A stretch of DNA of 42,293 nt from contig VGBL01000017.1 of the NCBI GenBank assembly GCA_016870515.1, positions 1 through 42,293 on the forward strand, in the 5' to 3' direction. The translations under genes were made by a program, and so were the position numbers. Source of the stretch: Actinomycetota bacterium. GTDB taxonomy: Bacteria > Actinomycetota > Actinomycetes > S36-B12. Below the pieces are notes generated by a model. It did no database searches and was not told the origin of the DNA. It worked only from the letters and a program-made list of their open reading frames with translations. Positions 29,904 to 40,257 of the stretch are shown here, piece after piece (within the stretch, counting starts at the first letter, position 1; each line of letters opens with the position of its first letter).

Positions 29904-30648
29904 GGTCGTCCGCAATCTCCTGGACGATGGCAGCGGCCGCCGCTGCGGGGTCGGCAGCCTCCGTGATCGGGCGGCCGATGACCAGCAGGTCGGCCCCGCG
30001 GTTGAGCGCTTCCACGGGCGTGGCCACTCGACGCTGATCGGCAAGCTCGGCGCCCGCCGGGCGTACGCCAGGCGTGATGAGCACGGTGTCGCCGGCTAGG
30101 TCGGGCAGTTGGTCGCGCAGGGCAGCGCGAATGCCGGCCACCTCCTCCGGCGAGCAGACGACGGCTCGCGCGCCCGCCGCCACCGACTCGATCGCCAGGC
30201 GCTCCGCGAGGGAACGCACGTCGTTGGCGTCGGCACCCGGCGGCAGGAGACCCATGCGCACGAGGTCGCCCGGAGTTAGCGAGGTCAAGACCGTGACGGC
30301 GACGATGCGCGTCTGCGGCAGCTCTCGAACCGCAGCCGCCACCATGTCAGCGCCGCCGGACGCATGGACCGTGAGGAAGTCGGGCGCCAAGCGAGCGACC
30401 GAGCGAGCCGCTCCGGCAACCGTTGCATGGATGTCGTGAAGCTTCAGGTCGAGGAACAACTGGCACGGCAAGCCGGTCGTCTCAGCGGACGCCGTGCGCG
30501 CTGCGATGACCGCCGCATCGCCGTCGCGCAGGTAGGACTCTAGGCCCACCTTGAGAGTGCTGACGTGGGGGCCCACCGCGACCGCCCAGGCGGTCATCGT
30601 GCTCAGATCGGGTGCATCGAGCGCGACGGCGATGGGTCCACGCGTCAT
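29893..30648 (-). CDS. pyrF: Orotidine 5'-phosphate decarboxylase (type 1)
   Basis: PyrF makes UMP from OMP, the last pathway step. It has 251 residues from ATG 30648, which overlaps the pyrD stop as ATGA; a GTG two codons earlier is also possible. The active site DLKLHDI fits the D-x-K-x-x-D pattern, with IAVALDAPD at the start and TPGVRPAG and VIGRPITEA for phosphate binding. This is the short E. coli/Bacillus-type sequence rather than the longer form of mycobacteria, by my recollection of those families. Confidence 0.95.
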   Translation of the reverse strand: MTRGPIAVALDAPDLSTMTAWAVAVGPHVSTLKVGLESYLRDGDAAVIAARTASAETTGLPCQLFLDLKLHDIHATVAGAARSVARLAPDFLTVHASGGADMVAAAVRELPQTRIVAVTVLTSLTPGDLVRMGLLPPGADANDVRSLAERLAIESVAAGARAVVCSPEEVAGIRAALRDQLPDLAGDTVLITPGVRPAGAELADQRRVATPVEALNRGADLLVIGRPITEAADPAAAAAAIVQEIADDRGR

Positions 30649-31676
30649 ACCCACTCCGGAGGATTGATCTCATCGTCTTCGAGCGCCTCCAGCGACTCGG
30701 CATCGGGCGGGCGGTGCGCGTGGGATATCGCGTCACTCAGGCTGGAGAATCCCCGTGCCGCCAGTTCGCTGGCGAGTTCGGCGTGAATGCGCTTGGGTGC
30801 GGATGGATCGTGGAAGACGACCGTGCCCACGGAGACAGCGTGCGCACCGGCGAGGATGAACTCGAGCGCGTCCCGACCGGTGCGGATGCCGCCGACGCCC
30901 AGGATGGGCATGTCGGGCAGCGCCTGGCGCACCTGCCACACGCAGCGCACCGCGATCGGACGGATGGCCGGCCCGGAAAGACCGCCGGTCACCCCCGCCA
31001 ATGCCGGCCTCATGGTGTCGACATCGATGACCATGCCCAACGTGGTGTTGATGAGCGTGAGCCCGTCGGCCCCCGCGCGGTGGCAGGCCACCGCGATCGT
31101 CGCGATGTCGGTCACATCGGGCGAGAGTTTGGCCAGGACCGGCACGCTCGGGTCGATGGACCGACGTACGCTCGCGATGACTCCAGAGGCGGTGTCTGCT
31201 CGGCATGCGAATACCTGGCCACGATCAGCGACATTGGGGCAGGATATGTTCACCTCGATGGCATCGACGCCGTCATGCGGTCGCAGGATCTTGGCGAGCT
31301 CCTCGTATTCCTGGGTCGTGCTGCCGGCAATGGACACGATGGTGCGCACCCCGCGTTGGCGCAGCCACGCCAGATCGTGCTCGATGAAGTCGTGGATTCC
31401 CGGACCTTGAAGGCCGATGGAATTGAGCATGCCACTCGGCGTCTCTGCCATCCGTGGCGTCGCCCGCCCCGAGCGCGGCTCGAGCATGATGCTCTTGGTG
31501 ACCATGGCTCCCAGCGTCGACACGTCGAAGAACTGGTCGAGTTCGCGGCCGGACGCAGCGCACCCGGATGCCGTGAGGACGGGGCTCGGCATTGCGAACC
31601 AGCCGAGTGTCGTGGTCATGTCGACACTGGGAGCGGGGGTATCGCCCTGGTCGTAGCCCACGACGGCCCGCGTCAT
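30645..31676 (-). CDS. pyrD: Dihydroorotate dehydrogenase, class 1B catalytic subunit
   Basis: PyrD oxidises dihydroorotate to orotate with FMN. The 343-residue TIM barrel carries the class 1 catalytic cysteine, Cys146 in EVNISCPN, where quinone-linked class 2 enzymes have serine. It also has NSIGLQGPGI, LAKLSPDVTDI and the phosphate-binding GVGGIRTGRDALEF. It is paired with the PyrK-like flavoprotein upstream, so electrons go to NAD+. The ATG at 31676 overlaps that gene (ATGA); a second ATG 19 codons later would give the more usual N-terminus. The last 30 residues are an acidic tail. Confidence 0.95.
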   Translation of the reverse strand: MTRAVVGYDQGDTPAPSVDMTTTLGWFAMPSPVLTASGCAASGRELDQFFDVSTLGAMVTKSIMLEPRSGRATPRMAETPSGMLNSIGLQGPGIHDFIEHDLAWLRQRGVRTIVSIAGSTTQEYEELAKILRPHDGVDAIEVNISCPNVADRGQVFACRADTASGVIASVRRSIDPSVPVLAKLSPDVTDIATIAVACHRAGADGLTLINTTLGMVIDVDTMRPALAGVTGGLSGPAIRPIAVRCVWQVRQALPDMPILGVGGIRTGRDALEFILAGAHAVSVGTVVFHDPSAPKRIHAELASELAARGFSSLSDAISHAHRPPDAESLEALEDDEINPPEWV

Positions 31677-32536
31677 GACCGCTCCCCCGGGGGCACGGGC
31701 GCACCTAGCGCATCAGCCGGGATCGACCCGACATCGTCCCAGCGCACGCGCTCGCCACGGAAGACCGGACCCTCGACGCATGACCGAACCATGCGGGTGA
31801 CGGCGTCGTCTCCGATCACGGGGAGGACGCAGGTCATGCACACGCCGATGCCGCACGCCATGGCTTCTTCCACGGCGCATTGGCTGTGGGCACCGCGCTG
31901 TCCGGCGAATCCGGCGATGGCCGCGAGCATGCCCATGGGTCCGCAGCCGTAGACCACCTCAGCATTGGCCTTGTCCATGACACTGGGCAGCAGGTCCGTG
32001 ACGCGCCCGGTGTCTCCGAGGGAGCCATCCTCCGTCGTTATGGTCACGGTCGACGCGATGCGCTTGCCCTCAAGCACTCCGAAGAGCTTCTCCTCGGTCG
32101 AGGCACCAAGGAGCATGTCGACCCGGCAGCCACGCGAGCGCAATTGCTCCGCGAGCATGAAGAGCGGGGCAGCACCGTAGCCACCGCCGACCAGCACGCA
32201 GCTCACCGGCTCCCTCGGCAGCGAGAACGGCCGGCCTAGGGGTGCGATGATGTCGAGGGAGTCGCCCCGGCGCCGTTGGGTGAGCCAATGGGTGCCGGGT
32301 CCGGAGTCCGCAACGACGACGTCGAGCGTGCCGCCGTAGATGCCCCGCGACTGGACACCGTAGATCGAGAAGGCCCGCCGCAGGATGAGCGACGATGAGT
32401 CGAGATCACCGATGGCCAGGGCGGAGAAGTGGCCGGGACGCGTCAGCTCGGGCACACCGGGGGCGGTCACCGTGAGCACGAAGTACTGGCCAGTTCGCCG
32501 CACGGATACGACCTCGCCACGCACCTGGAGCGGCAT
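31673..32536 (-). CDS. pyrK: Dihydroorotate dehydrogenase electron-transfer subunit (PyrK-like)
   Basis: PyrK carries FAD and a 2Fe-2S cluster and passes electrons from PyrD to NAD+. The 287-residue protein has the FAD site RRAFSIY at 53-59, the NAD-binding GGGYGAAP at 117-124 and GCGPMGML near 198-205. The cluster cysteines are Cys228, Cys233, Cys236 and Cys253 (ACGIGVCMTC ... RSCVEGPVF). It overlaps carB (TGATG) and pyrD (ATGA), so the two subunits are coupled for equal synthesis. Confidence 0.95.
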   Translation of the reverse strand: MPLQVRGEVVSVRRTGQYFVLTVTAPGVPELTRPGHFSALAIGDLDSSSLILRRAFSIYGVQSRGIYGGTLDVVVADSGPGTHWLTQRRRGDSLDIIAPLGRPFSLPREPVSCVLVGGGYGAAPLFMLAEQLRSRGCRVDMLLGASTEEKLFGVLEGKRIASTVTITTEDGSLGDTGRVTDLLPSVMDKANAEVVYGCGPMGMLAAIAGFAGQRGAHSQCAVEEAMACGIGVCMTCVLPVIGDDAVTRMVRSCVEGPVFRGERVRWDDVGSIPADALGAPVPPGERS

Positions 32537-35500
32537 CAGACCTCCTCGCGGTCGGCGTCTGCCCGAAGGCGACGCAGGTCGTTGGCGTGTTCTTGCAGCG
32601 AACGAACGCCGATCGGTGCCCGGCGCCCGGCTTCGGCCTCCACCAGCGCTTCGATACCGAGGACAGTAGCGGCGAGGCCCTGGATGGTCGTGATGCAGGG
32701 CACGCCGGAGAGCACCGCGGCTGTGCGGATCTCGTAGCCGTCCAGCCGGGGGCCGACGCCGAAGGGCGTGTTGATGATGAGGTCGACCTCGCCCGCCATG
32801 ATCGCCTGAACCGTGGTCGGCTCGCCCTGGGGACCGGGCCCGAATCGCGCCTTGCGCAGGAGCCCGACCTTGAGGCCGTGACGACGGAGCACGTCGGCAG
32901 TGCCATCGGTGGCCAGGATCTCGAATCCCAGATCGGACAGCCGCTTGATCGGGAAGATCATCGACCGCTTGTCACGGTCGGCGACCGACACAAAGACCCG
33001 GCCGGAGGTGGGCAGGCCGCCCGAGTAGGCAGCGTTCTGCGACTTGGCGAACGCGGTGCCGAACTCGCCGTCGATCCCCATGACCTCGCCGGTCGAGCGC
33101 ATCTCAGGCCCGAGCACCGTGTCGACCCCGTGAAAGCGTCCGAAAGGCAGAACCGCCTCCTTCACCGCGATCGGTCCCCCCGCCGGGAGGGTCCCTCCGT
33201 CGCCCCGACGCGGCAGGAGGCCCTGCTCGCGAAGGTCGGCGATGCTCGTGCCGACCATGACGCGCGCGGCGGCCTTGGCCAAGGGCACGGCGGTCGCCTT
33301 CGACACGAAGGGCACGGTGCGCGACGCGCGGGGATTGGCCTCGAGCACGTGCAGGACTCCGCCGGCCAGCGCGTATTGCACGTTGAGCAGACCGCGAACG
33401 CCTACCCCTGCGGCGATGGCGAGCATGGATTCACGGATGCGCTCGATTTCCTGCGGGCCGAGCGAGACCGGCGGCAATGTGCAGGCCGAGTCGCCCGAGT
33501 GAATGCCTGCCTCCTCGATGTGCTCCATGACTCCGGCGAGGAACAGCTCGCGGCCGTCGTAGAGCGCATCGACGTCGATCTCGACCGCGTCATCGAGGAA
33601 TCGATCGACTAGCACAGGGTGCTCGGGATTGATTTCGGCTGCACGACCGAGATAGTCGCGCAGCATTTCCTCGTCGTAGACGATCTCCATGCCGCGTCCG
33701 CCGAGGACGTATGAGGGACGCACGAGCACCGGGTAGCCGATCTCATTGGCAATCGCGCGCGCCTCCTCGAAGGAGAAGGCCGTGCCGAATCGCGGGGCGG
33801 GCAAGCCTGCGCGATGGAGCAGGTCGCCGAATGCCCCGCGCTCCTCGGCCAGGTGGATCGATTCGGGCGGCGTGCCCACGATCGGCACGCCCTCGTCCTT
33901 CAGCGCCTGGGCGAGTCCGAGCGGGGTCTGGCCGCCGAGCTGGACGATGACGCCGACCACCTCGCCGGACTGCGCTTCGGCGTGGACCACCTCTAGGACA
34001 TCTTCGAGGGTGAGGGGCTCGAAGTAGAGACGGTCTGAGGTGTCGTAGTCGGTGGACACCGTCTCGGGATTGCAGTTGACCATGACCGTCTCGTATCCGG
34101 CCTCGCGCAAGGTCATGGCCGCGTGCACGCACGAGTAGTCGAACTCAATCCCCTGGCCGATCCGATTGGGCCCGGAGCCGAGGATGATGACCTTGGGTGC
34201 CCGACCCGGCTCGACCTCGGATTCCTCGTCGTACGACGAGTAGTGGTAGGGGGTGCGAGCCTCGAACTCTGCCGCGCACGTGTCGACCGTCTTGTAGACA
34301 GGGCGGATCCCCATGTCGTGGCGCTGTCGTCGAATCTGCGCTTCGCTCACGCCGCGCATCTCGGCCAGCTGGCGATCGGAGAACCCGTGCCGCTTGGCCG
34401 TTAGCATGGCGGCCGAGTCGATCGGATCGGCCTGCCGGAGTCCTGCGGCCAGGTCATTGAGTGTGTCTATCTGGGCGAGGAACCACGGATCGATGGCGGT
34501 CGCCTCGTGCACCTCCTCGATGGACGCACCCCCCCACAGCGCCCGCTGGACGTTGGCCAGCCGACCATCGTGAGGCGTACGTGCTGCGTCGAGCTCGGCG
34601 GCCACGTCGATGGCCGTCCTGTCGTCCGCCCAGGTGAACGGCGCCTCCTTGCGCTCCAGCGACCGCAGGGCCTTTTGCAGGGCCTCGGTGAAGTTGCGCC
34701 CGATCGCCATCGCCTCCCCGACCGACTTCATCGTGGTGGTGAGCACGGGATCGGCCTGCGGGAACTTCTCGAAGGCGAAGCGGGGAATCTTCACCACGAT
34801 GTAGTCGAGGGTCGGCTCGAAGGACGCGGGGGTCTCGCGCGTGATGTCGTTGGGGATCTCGTCGAGGGTGTAGCCCACCGCTAACTTGGCGGCAATTTTC
34901 GCGATGGGGAATCCGGTCGCCTTGGAGGCGAGCGCGGATGACCGCGACACGCGAGGATTCATCTCGATGACAATCAGGCGCCCGTCGTCCGGATTGACGG
35001 CGAATTGGATGTTGCAGCCGCCCGTGTCGACCCCAACCGCGCGGATGATGTCGATGGCAACGTCGCGCATGCGCTGGTACTCGCGATCGGTCAGGGTGAG
35101 CGCCGGCGCCACCGTGATCGAGTCTCCGGTGTGCACGCCCATCGGATCGAGGTTTTCGATCGAGCAGACGACGACGACATTGTCGTGGCGATCGCGCATC
35201 AGCTCGAGCTCGTACTCCTTCCACCCGAGGATTGACTCCTCGAGGAGAACCTCCGTCGTCGGACTGGCCTGCAGTCCGATGCCGGCGATGCGCCGCAGGT
35301 CGGCCTCGTCGTAGGCCATGCCGGACCCGGCCCCGCCCATGGTGAATGAGGGGCGCACCACGACCGGGTAGCCCAGGTCGTCGACGGCGGCCAGGCAGTC
35401 CTCGAGGCTGTGGCAGATAGCCGATCGCGCGCTCTCCGCCCCGATCTGGGACACGATCTCGCGGAACTTCTCGCGGTTCTCGCCGCGTTCGATCGCGTCG

Positions 35501-35859
35501 ACATCAGCACCGATGAGTTCGACTCCATAACGCTGCAGGACACCGGAGTGGTAGAGCGCAATCGCCGTGTTGAGGGCGGTCTGGCCACCGAGCGTGGGCA
35601 GCAGCGCGTCGGGGCGCTCCTTGTCGATGATCTTCTCGACGAAGTACGGGGTGATGGGCTCGACGTAGGTCGCATCGGCGAATTCCGGATCGGTCATGAT
35701 CGTCGCGGGATTGGAGTTGACGAGGATCACCCGAATGCCCTCGGACCGTAGGACTCGGCACGCCTGGGTACCGGAGTAGTCGAACTCGCATGCCTGGCCG
35801 ATGACGATGGGGCCCGATCCGATCACCAGGACCGAGGAGATGTCATCGCGACGGGGCAT
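32536..35859 (-). CDS. carB: Carbamoyl-phosphate synthase large subunit
   Basis: CarB makes carbamoyl phosphate from bicarbonate, two ATP and ammonia channelled from CarA; the product feeds both pyrimidine and arginine synthesis, each represented here. The protein has 1107 residues, with two ATP-grasp halves that repeat each other: residues about 1-400 ([20 protein letters not shown]) and 550-930 ([20 protein letters not shown]), separated by an oligomerisation region. An MGS-like allosteric domain covers about 940-1080 ([23 protein letters not shown]). The ATG overlaps the carA stop and the stop overlaps pyrK. Confidence 0.98.
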   Translation of the reverse strand: MPRRDDISSVLVIGSGPIVIGQACEFDYSGTQACRVLRSEGIRVILVNSNPATIMTDPEFADATYVEPITPYFVEKIIDKERPDALLPTLGGQTALNTAIALYHSGVLQRYGVELIGADVDAIERGENREKFREIVSQIGAESARSAICHSLEDCLAAVDDLGYPVVVRPSFTMGGAGSGMAYDEADLRRIAGIGLQASPTTEVLLEESILGWKEYELELMRDRHDNVVVVCSIENLDPMGVHTGDSITVAPALTLTDREYQRMRDVAIDIIRAVGVDTGGCNIQFAVNPDDGRLIVIEMNPRVSRSSALASKATGFPIAKIAAKLAVGYTLDEIPNDITRETPASFEPTLDYIVVKIPRFAFEKFPQADPVLTTTMKSVGEAMAIGRNFTEALQKALRSLERKEAPFTWADDRTAIDVAAELDAARTPHDGRLANVQRALWGGASIEEVHEATAIDPWFLAQIDTLNDLAAGLRQADPIDSAAMLTAKRHGFSDRQLAEMRGVSEAQIRRQRHDMGIRPVYKTVDTCAAEFEARTPYHYSSYDEESEVEPGRAPKVIILGSGPNRIGQGIEFDYSCVHAAMTLREAGYETVMVNCNPETVSTDYDTSDRLYFEPLTLEDVLEVVHAEAQSGEVVGVIVQLGGQTPLGLAQALKDEGVPIVGTPPESIHLAEERGAFGDLLHRAGLPAPRFGTAFSFEEARAIANEIGYPVLVRPSYVLGGRGMEIVYDEEMLRDYLGRAAEINPEHPVLVDRFLDDAVEIDVDALYDGRELFLAGVMEHIEEAGIHSGDSACTLPPVSLGPQEIERIRESMLAIAAGVGVRGLLNVQYALAGGVLHVLEANPRASRTVPFVSKATAVPLAKAAARVMVGTSIADLREQGLLPRRGDGGTLPAGGPIAVKEAVLPFGRFHGVDTVLGPEMRSTGEVMGIDGEFGTAFAKSQNAAYSGGLPTSGRVFVSVADRDKRSMIFPIKRLSDLGFEILATDGTADVLRRHGLKVGLLRKARFGPGPQGEPTTVQAIMAGEVDLIINTPFGVGPRLDGYEIRTAAVLSGVPCITTIQGLAATVLGIEALVEAEAGRRAPIGVRSLQEHANDLRRLRADADREEV

Positions 35860-36980
35860 CAGTCACCGCCCATGAGCCGTGCGAAGTCGTCGAACAGGTC
35901 CGCGGCGTCATGCGGCCCTGCGGCGGCCTCCGGGTGGTACTGCACACTGAACGCTGGCACGTCGAGGCACTGAAGACCCTCGACCACACTGTCATTGAGG
36001 CACACGTGGCTGACCCGAACGCGGCCGTAGGGGGTGCTCACCTGGGTGCCGATGGGTGCGTCGACCGCGAATCCGTGATTGTGCGCGGTGACGGCCACGC
36101 GACCCGTGCGCAGGTCCTGGACCGGCTGGTTGACGCCGCGGTGCCCGAAGCGCAACTTGTAGGTGCCGAATCCAAGCGCACGCCCGAGCACCTGGTGGCC
36201 GAAGCATATGCCGAACACCGGGCGATGCGCATCGAGAGCCGCCCGCACGAGGGACACCGCGTGGTCGGCCGTTGCCGGATCGCCAGGACCGTTGGAGAAG
36301 AACACTCCGTCGCGGCCGATGGCCAGGAGCTCGTCCGCGCCGATGGTCGCGGGGACAACGTGGACGGTCATGCCGCGCTCGGCCATGCGATGCGGGGTCA
36401 TGGACTTGATGCCGAGGTCGACAGCCGAAACGACGAAACGCTCCTCGCCGATGGCAGGCACGACGTAGGCCTCGTCGACGGTGACATCGGCGGTCAGATT
36501 GGCGCCGGTCATTGGAGCCACCGCCCGCACCGTCGCGACGAGTTCATCGGTGGGAGCGCCGGATACCGGGCCGCTGAAGATCCCGACGCGCATGGCTCCG
36601 CGATCGCGCAGGTGGCGGGTCAGTGCACGCGTGTCGATGTCGCGGATCCCGACGACTCCAGCGTCCTCAAGCTCGCCGTCAAGCGAGCGCAGGGACCGCC
36701 AGTTGGACGCCACCGGCGAGGGGTCGCGCACGACGTATCCGGCGACCCAGATGCGTCGCGACTCTTTATCCTCGTCGTTCATGCCGGTGTTGCCCACGTG
36801 CGGCGATGTCATGACGACGACCTGCCCCTGGTAGGACGGGTCGGTGAGGGTCTCCTGGTAGCCGGTCATTCCCGTGGAGAACACGGCCTCGCCAGTGGCG
36901 GTGCCGACGGCTCCGAAACTGCGGCCGCGGAAGGTCCGCCCGTCTTCAAGCACCAGCACGGCGGGCTGGGGGCCGGGCAT
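35859..36980 (-). CDS. carA: Carbamoyl-phosphate synthase small subunit
   Basis: CarA is the glutaminase subunit that supplies ammonia to CarB. From ATG 36980 it has 373 residues: the N-terminal CPSase domain ([35 protein letters not shown]) and a class I amidotransferase domain with nucleophile Cys259 in GICFGHQ (the more usual form is GICLGHQ), His349 and Glu351 in QYHPEA. The reading frame is open upstream to 37322, but this stretch belongs to the broken linker gene in other frames. The ATG overlaps that gene's final TGA. Confidence 0.97.
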   Translation of the reverse strand: MPGPQPAVLVLEDGRTFRGRSFGAVGTATGEAVFSTGMTGYQETLTDPSYQGQVVVMTSPHVGNTGMNDEDKESRRIWVAGYVVRDPSPVASNWRSLRSLDGELEDAGVVGIRDIDTRALTRHLRDRGAMRVGIFSGPVSGAPTDELVATVRAVAPMTGANLTADVTVDEAYVVPAIGEERFVVSAVDLGIKSMTPHRMAERGMTVHVVPATIGADELLAIGRDGVFFSNGPGDPATADHAVSLVRAALDAHRPVFGICFGHQVLGRALGFGTYKLRFGHRGVNQPVQDLRTGRVAVTAHNHGFAVDAPIGTQVSTPYGRVRVSHVCLNDSVVEGLQCLDVPAFSVQYHPEAAAGPHDAADLFDDFARLMGGD

Positions 36981-37344
36981 CACGGCGTCCTCTCGTCGGC
37001 AAGCAGTCCGAGCAGTCCATCGAGGGCCGCGGCCTGCCCCCCGGAGGGGTCCGCGCGAAAGCCGGGGTCGATGAGCCTGCCACCGTGTTGCCACGTCACG
37101 ATAACCACCCCGTCGCGCTCGTAGGCCTTGCCGGCGTCGCCAGACCATCGGCGGCCCACGCCTCGGGCGCGACGGATTGGGGAGCCGGGATATCACCTTG
37201 CCGATCAGCGCGGGCGAGCCAACCGCAGCGCATGGCCAGGAGCACGAGGGCAAGGGTGGCGAAGAGCAAAGCGACCAGCGCGATACGGAGCAGCCCTTGG
37301 GTGACGGAAGCGGACTGCGCAAGCACGAGGGTCGCCTCGGTCAT
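36980..37344 (-). pseudogene. Remnant of the pyrC-carA linking membrane protein gene
   Basis: Actinobacterial pyr operons carry a small membrane protein of about 165 residues (Rv1382 type) between pyrC and carA. Here its N-terminus is present from ATG 37344 (68 residues: membrane span [20 protein letters not shown], then [15 protein letters not shown]). The frame then stops at TGA 37096. The family C-terminus occurs in another frame from about 37141 to TGA 36982-36980: [32 protein letters not shown]. The middle part, an estimated 45-60 codons, is absent. The C-terminal piece keeps coding composition (45 of 53 third positions G/C) and its stop still overlaps the carA ATG. Deletion plus frameshift, or an assembly fault, would explain it. 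Confidence 0.7.
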
Positions 37345-38627
37345 GTCAGGCGGCCTTCGAGCACCGTCGGACGCCCGGCCAAAAAGGTGGCCACGACGCG
37401 TCCGTGCATCTCTCGCGCGACGAAGGGAGTGTTGCGGCTACGCGATGCCAGACGCGCCGGGTCCACGGTCCAGCGTGCGGAGGGATCGACCAGCACAAGG
37501 TTGGCCGGCTCCCCCACCTCGAGCGGGCGACCGTGGCCGTCGAGCCTGCCGATCCGGGCGGGCCGGACGGACATGCGATCGGCAACGCCGCGCCAATCCA
37601 GGCGCCCGGTGTCGACCATGGTCTCGATCACCACGCTGAGCGCGGTCTCGAGCCCGAGCATGCCGAATGCGCCGGCGGCCCACTCGCAGTCCTTGTCCTC
37701 GTGCGGGTGCGGCGCGTGATCGGTCGCCACGGCGTCGATGGTGCCGTCGGCCAGACCCCTTCGGACGGCTTCGACGTCGGCGGCAGTGCGCAGCGGCGGA
37801 TTCACCTTGTAGCGGGGGTCGTAGGTGCGGGCGATCTCCTCGGTCAGCACGAGGTGGTGGGGGGTAACCTCGGCGGTGACGTTGATGCCGCGCTCCTTGG
37901 CCCACCTGACGATCTCTACCGATCCCCGGGTCGACAGGTGGCAGATGTGGACGCGGGAGTCGACGTGATCTGCGAGCAGCACGTCGCGCGCGATGATCGC
38001 CTCCTCGGCTACCGACGGCCAGCCCCGCAGGCCGAGCACCCCGGAGAGTGCTCCTTCATTCATCTGCGCGCCCTCGGTGAGACGAGGCTCCTGGGCATGC
38101 TGGGCGATCACGCCGTCGAATGCCTTCACGTATTCCAGAGCCCTGCGCATGAGCACCGCATCGTTCACGCAGACGCCGTCATCGCTGAAGACGCGTACGC
38201 GCGCCGCCGACTCGGCCATGGCTCCTAGTTCGGCAAGCTGCTCTCCCCGCAGCCCGACGGTGACGGCTCCCACGGGGAATACGTCGCATAGTCCGGCATC
38301 GACGCCACGGCGCCAAACTTGCTCGACCACGCCGGCGGTGTCGGCCACCGGCTGGGTGTTGGCCATGGCGTGCACCGCGGTGAAGCCACCGAGTGCGGCA
38401 GCGGCGGATCCGGTCTGGATCGTCTCGGCGTCCTCGCGCCCGGGCTCACGCAGATGCGTGTGGAGGTCGACGAGGCCGGGGAGCAGGACGAGGGATCGCG
38501 CATCGACGACCAGGTCGCCATCCGACGCGCCGCCGGGCGGCTCGAGCCCGGCAATGCGCCCTTCGGCGATGACGACGTCGACCGCCTCCTCGCCGTAGAG
38601 AAGGGCACCCTTCAGCAGGACACTCAT
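37341..38627 (-). CDS. pyrC: Dihydroorotase (class I)
   Basis: PyrC cyclises carbamoyl aspartate to dihydroorotate. The 428-residue amidohydrolase has metal ligands His56 and His58 in [22 protein letters not shown], a second histidine pair in [11 protein letters not shown] and the catalytic Asp in [13 protein letters not shown]. The length and the HTHLREPG motif place it in the class I (Bacillus-type) group. The ATG at 38627 overlaps the pyrB stop, and its own stop overlaps the remnant gene, both as ATGA. Confidence 0.97.
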   Translation of the reverse strand: MSVLLKGALLYGEEAVDVVIAEGRIAGLEPPGGASDGDLVVDARSLVLLPGLVDLHTHLREPGREDAETIQTGSAAAALGGFTAVHAMANTQPVADTAGVVEQVWRRGVDAGLCDVFPVGAVTVGLRGEQLAELGAMAESAARVRVFSDDGVCVNDAVLMRRALEYVKAFDGVIAQHAQEPRLTEGAQMNEGALSGVLGLRGWPSVAEEAIIARDVLLADHVDSRVHICHLSTRGSVEIVRWAKERGINVTAEVTPHHLVLTEEIARTYDPRYKVNPPLRTAADVEAVRRGLADGTIDAVATDHAPHPHEDKDCEWAAGAFGMLGLETALSVVIETMVDTGRLDWRGVADRMSVRPARIGRLDGHGRPLEVGEPANLVLVDPSARWTVDPARLASRSRNTPFVAREMHGRVVATFLAGRPTVLEGRLT

Positions 38628-39580
38628 TGTGACGCCTCCGTCAGATCGGCCTCAGCGCGAGCACCGAGGATGAGGTAAAGGACAGCCATTCGGACGTTGA
38701 CGCCGTTGGTCACCTGCTCGACGATCACCGACCGCTGCCCGTCAGCGACGTCAGCCGTGATCTCCATCCCCCTGTTCATCGGACCTGGGTGGAGGACGAT
38801 CCCATCGTCGGCGAGCAGGCTCGCTCGACGGGTGTCGAGCCCGTAGCGACGGCTGTATTCGTGGGTGGAGGGGAAGTACGCCGCGTTCATGCGCTCCCGT
38901 TGGACCCGCAGCATCATGACGGCGCTAGCGCCCGGCAGCGCATCATCGAGGTCGTAGGACACCTCGCACGGCCAGGTCTGGACTCCGACGGGCATGAGCG
39001 TGGGTGGCGCCACGAGCGTGACGGAGGCTCCCAGCGCATGCAGCAGGAGGACATTGGACCGCGCGACCCGGCTGTGCAGGACGTCGCCCACGATGACAAC
39101 CCGCCGACCGTCCAGCGCGCCCTCGCCACCCGATAGGTGGTGTCGCAGCGTAAAGGCGTCGAGGAGCGCCTGCGTCGGGTGCTCATGGGTGCCATCGCCG
39201 GCATTGATGACCGCGCAGTCGATCCACCCGGAATGGGCCAGACGGTGGGGAGCCCCGCTGGCCTCGTGCCGAACGACGACGGCGTCTGCACCCATCGCCT
39301 CGAGGGTGAGTGCGGTGTCCTTCAGGCTCTCTCCCTTCGACACACTCGAGCCCTTGGCGCTGAAGGTGATGAGATCAGCGGACAGTCGCTTGGCCGCTGC
39401 CTCGAAGGAAATGCGGGTGCGCGTCGAGTCCTCGAAGAAGAGGTTGACGACGGTCCGGCCACGAAGCGTGGGCAGCTTCTTGACCGCGCGATCGGTCACT
39501 TTGCCGAGCTCGCCAGCGGTGTCGAGGATGAGGAGGGCTTCGTCGCGGGTGAGATCGGCCGCGCTGAGTAGATGGCGCAT
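38624..39580 (-). CDS. pyrB: Aspartate carbamoyltransferase catalytic subunit
   Basis: PyrB joins carbamoyl phosphate and aspartate. It has 318 residues, with the carbamoyl-phosphate site [13 protein letters not shown] (STRTR at 52-56), a second site [16 protein letters not shown] and [12 protein letters not shown]. There is no pyrI regulatory-subunit gene, as expected for the Bacillus-type trimer. The ATG overlaps the pyrR stop as TGATG. Confidence 0.97.
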   Translation of the reverse strand: MRHLLSAADLTRDEALLILDTAGELGKVTDRAVKKLPTLRGRTVVNLFFEDSTRTRISFEAAAKRLSADLITFSAKGSSVSKGESLKDTALTLEAMGADAVVVRHEASGAPHRLAHSGWIDCAVINAGDGTHEHPTQALLDAFTLRHHLSGGEGALDGRRVVIVGDVLHSRVARSNVLLLHALGASVTLVAPPTLMPVGVQTWPCEVSYDLDDALPGASAVMMLRVQRERMNAAYFPSTHEYSRRYGLDTRRASLLADDGIVLHPGPMNRGMEITADVADGQRSVIVEQVTNGVNVRMAVLYLILGARAEADLTEASQ

Positions 39581-40149
39581 CAGCCCTCCACCGCGACCTC
39601 GTCCACCCCGTCGACCTCGGTCAGGCGCACGCGGACTGCCTGCTCGCGAGACGTAGGGATGTTCTTGCCGACGTAATCAGCGCGGATGGGAAGCTCGCGG
39701 TGCCCGCGGTCGACGAGCACAGCGAGCTGTACGGCTCGGGGTCGACCAATGTCACTCAGCGCGTCGAGGGCAGCCCTGATGGTGCGCCCGGAGAACAACA
39801 CGTCGTCGATGAGCACGACGATCCGGTCGTCGACTCCCAGAGCCGGGACGTCGGTGACCTCCAGGGGGCGCGCACCACGAAGGCGCAGATCGTCTCGGTA
39901 CATCGTGATGTCGAGGGAACCCAACGGGACTTCGACTCCCTCGATGTCCTGGATGCTCCCCGCAATGCGCTGCGCGAGCGGAACGCCGCGGGTCTGGATC
40001 CCCATGAGGACGACGTTGGAGGGACCGTGGGAACGCTCGAGGATCTCGTGCGCGATGCGCCGCGTCACGCGTGCGATGTCGTCGGCGTCAAGGACCCGAC
40101 CACTGGCGTCGGGGCCCGTGGACCCGCGTCGGGCTTCGGCATCCGCCAC
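39580..40149 (-). CDS. pyrR: PyrR, pyr operon RNA-binding regulator / uracil phosphoribosyltransferase-like
   Basis: PyrR senses UMP/UTP and binds pyr mRNA to reduce expression. The 189-residue phosphoribosyltransferase-fold protein has the PRPP loop [18 protein letters not shown] at 110-127, with [13 protein letters not shown] and DITMYRDDL upstream. It heads the operon. GTG 40149 follows GGAAGGGAG, which lies against the 3' arm of a hairpin carrying the PyrR recognition sequence, so autogenous control of translation is likely. Confidence 0.96.
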   Translation of the reverse strand: MADAEARRGSTGPDASGRVLDADDIARVTRRIAHEILERSHGPSNVVLMGIQTRGVPLAQRIAGSIQDIEGVEVPLGSLDITMYRDDLRLRGARPLEVTDVPALGVDDRIVVLIDDVLFSGRTIRAALDALSDIGRPRAVQLAVLVDRGHRELPIRADYVGKNIPTSREQAVRVRLTEVDGVDEVAVEG

Positions 40150-40165
40150 TGCTCCGACTCCCTTC

Positions 40166-40183
40166 CCCGCCTCACTGGACGGG
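40166..40183 (-). promoter_or_regulatory. PyrR-binding hairpin in the pyrR leader
   Basis: The minus strand reads CCCGTCCAGTGAGGCGGG, with CCCG pairing to CGGG around TCCAGTGAGG. This closely fits the known PyrR recognition loop, ARUCCNGNGAGGYU. It ends five bases or fewer from the purine-rich Shine-Dalgarno region and 16 bases from the pyrR start codon, so bound PyrR would cover or hold the ribosome site, as described for Mycobacterium smegmatis. A TAGGCT hexamer at 40210-40205 is a possible -10 box, giving a leader of about 50 bases; the -35 is not clear. No terminator/antiterminator pair of the Bacillus kind is seen. Confidence 0.8.
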
Positions 40184-40257
40184 TCGTTAAAGGTTGTCGG
40201 CCAAAGCCTAGCCCAAGGCTCGCGGAGCGGGCGCCGGGGCCAGTCCGGTGAGTCGCG

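Noticed and set aside
36981-37322. N-terminal extension of CarA from 37322
   Set aside because: CarA proteins begin close to the ALLVLEDG-like strand; the extension is Arg/Pro/Ser-rich and out of frame with the linker-gene remnants.
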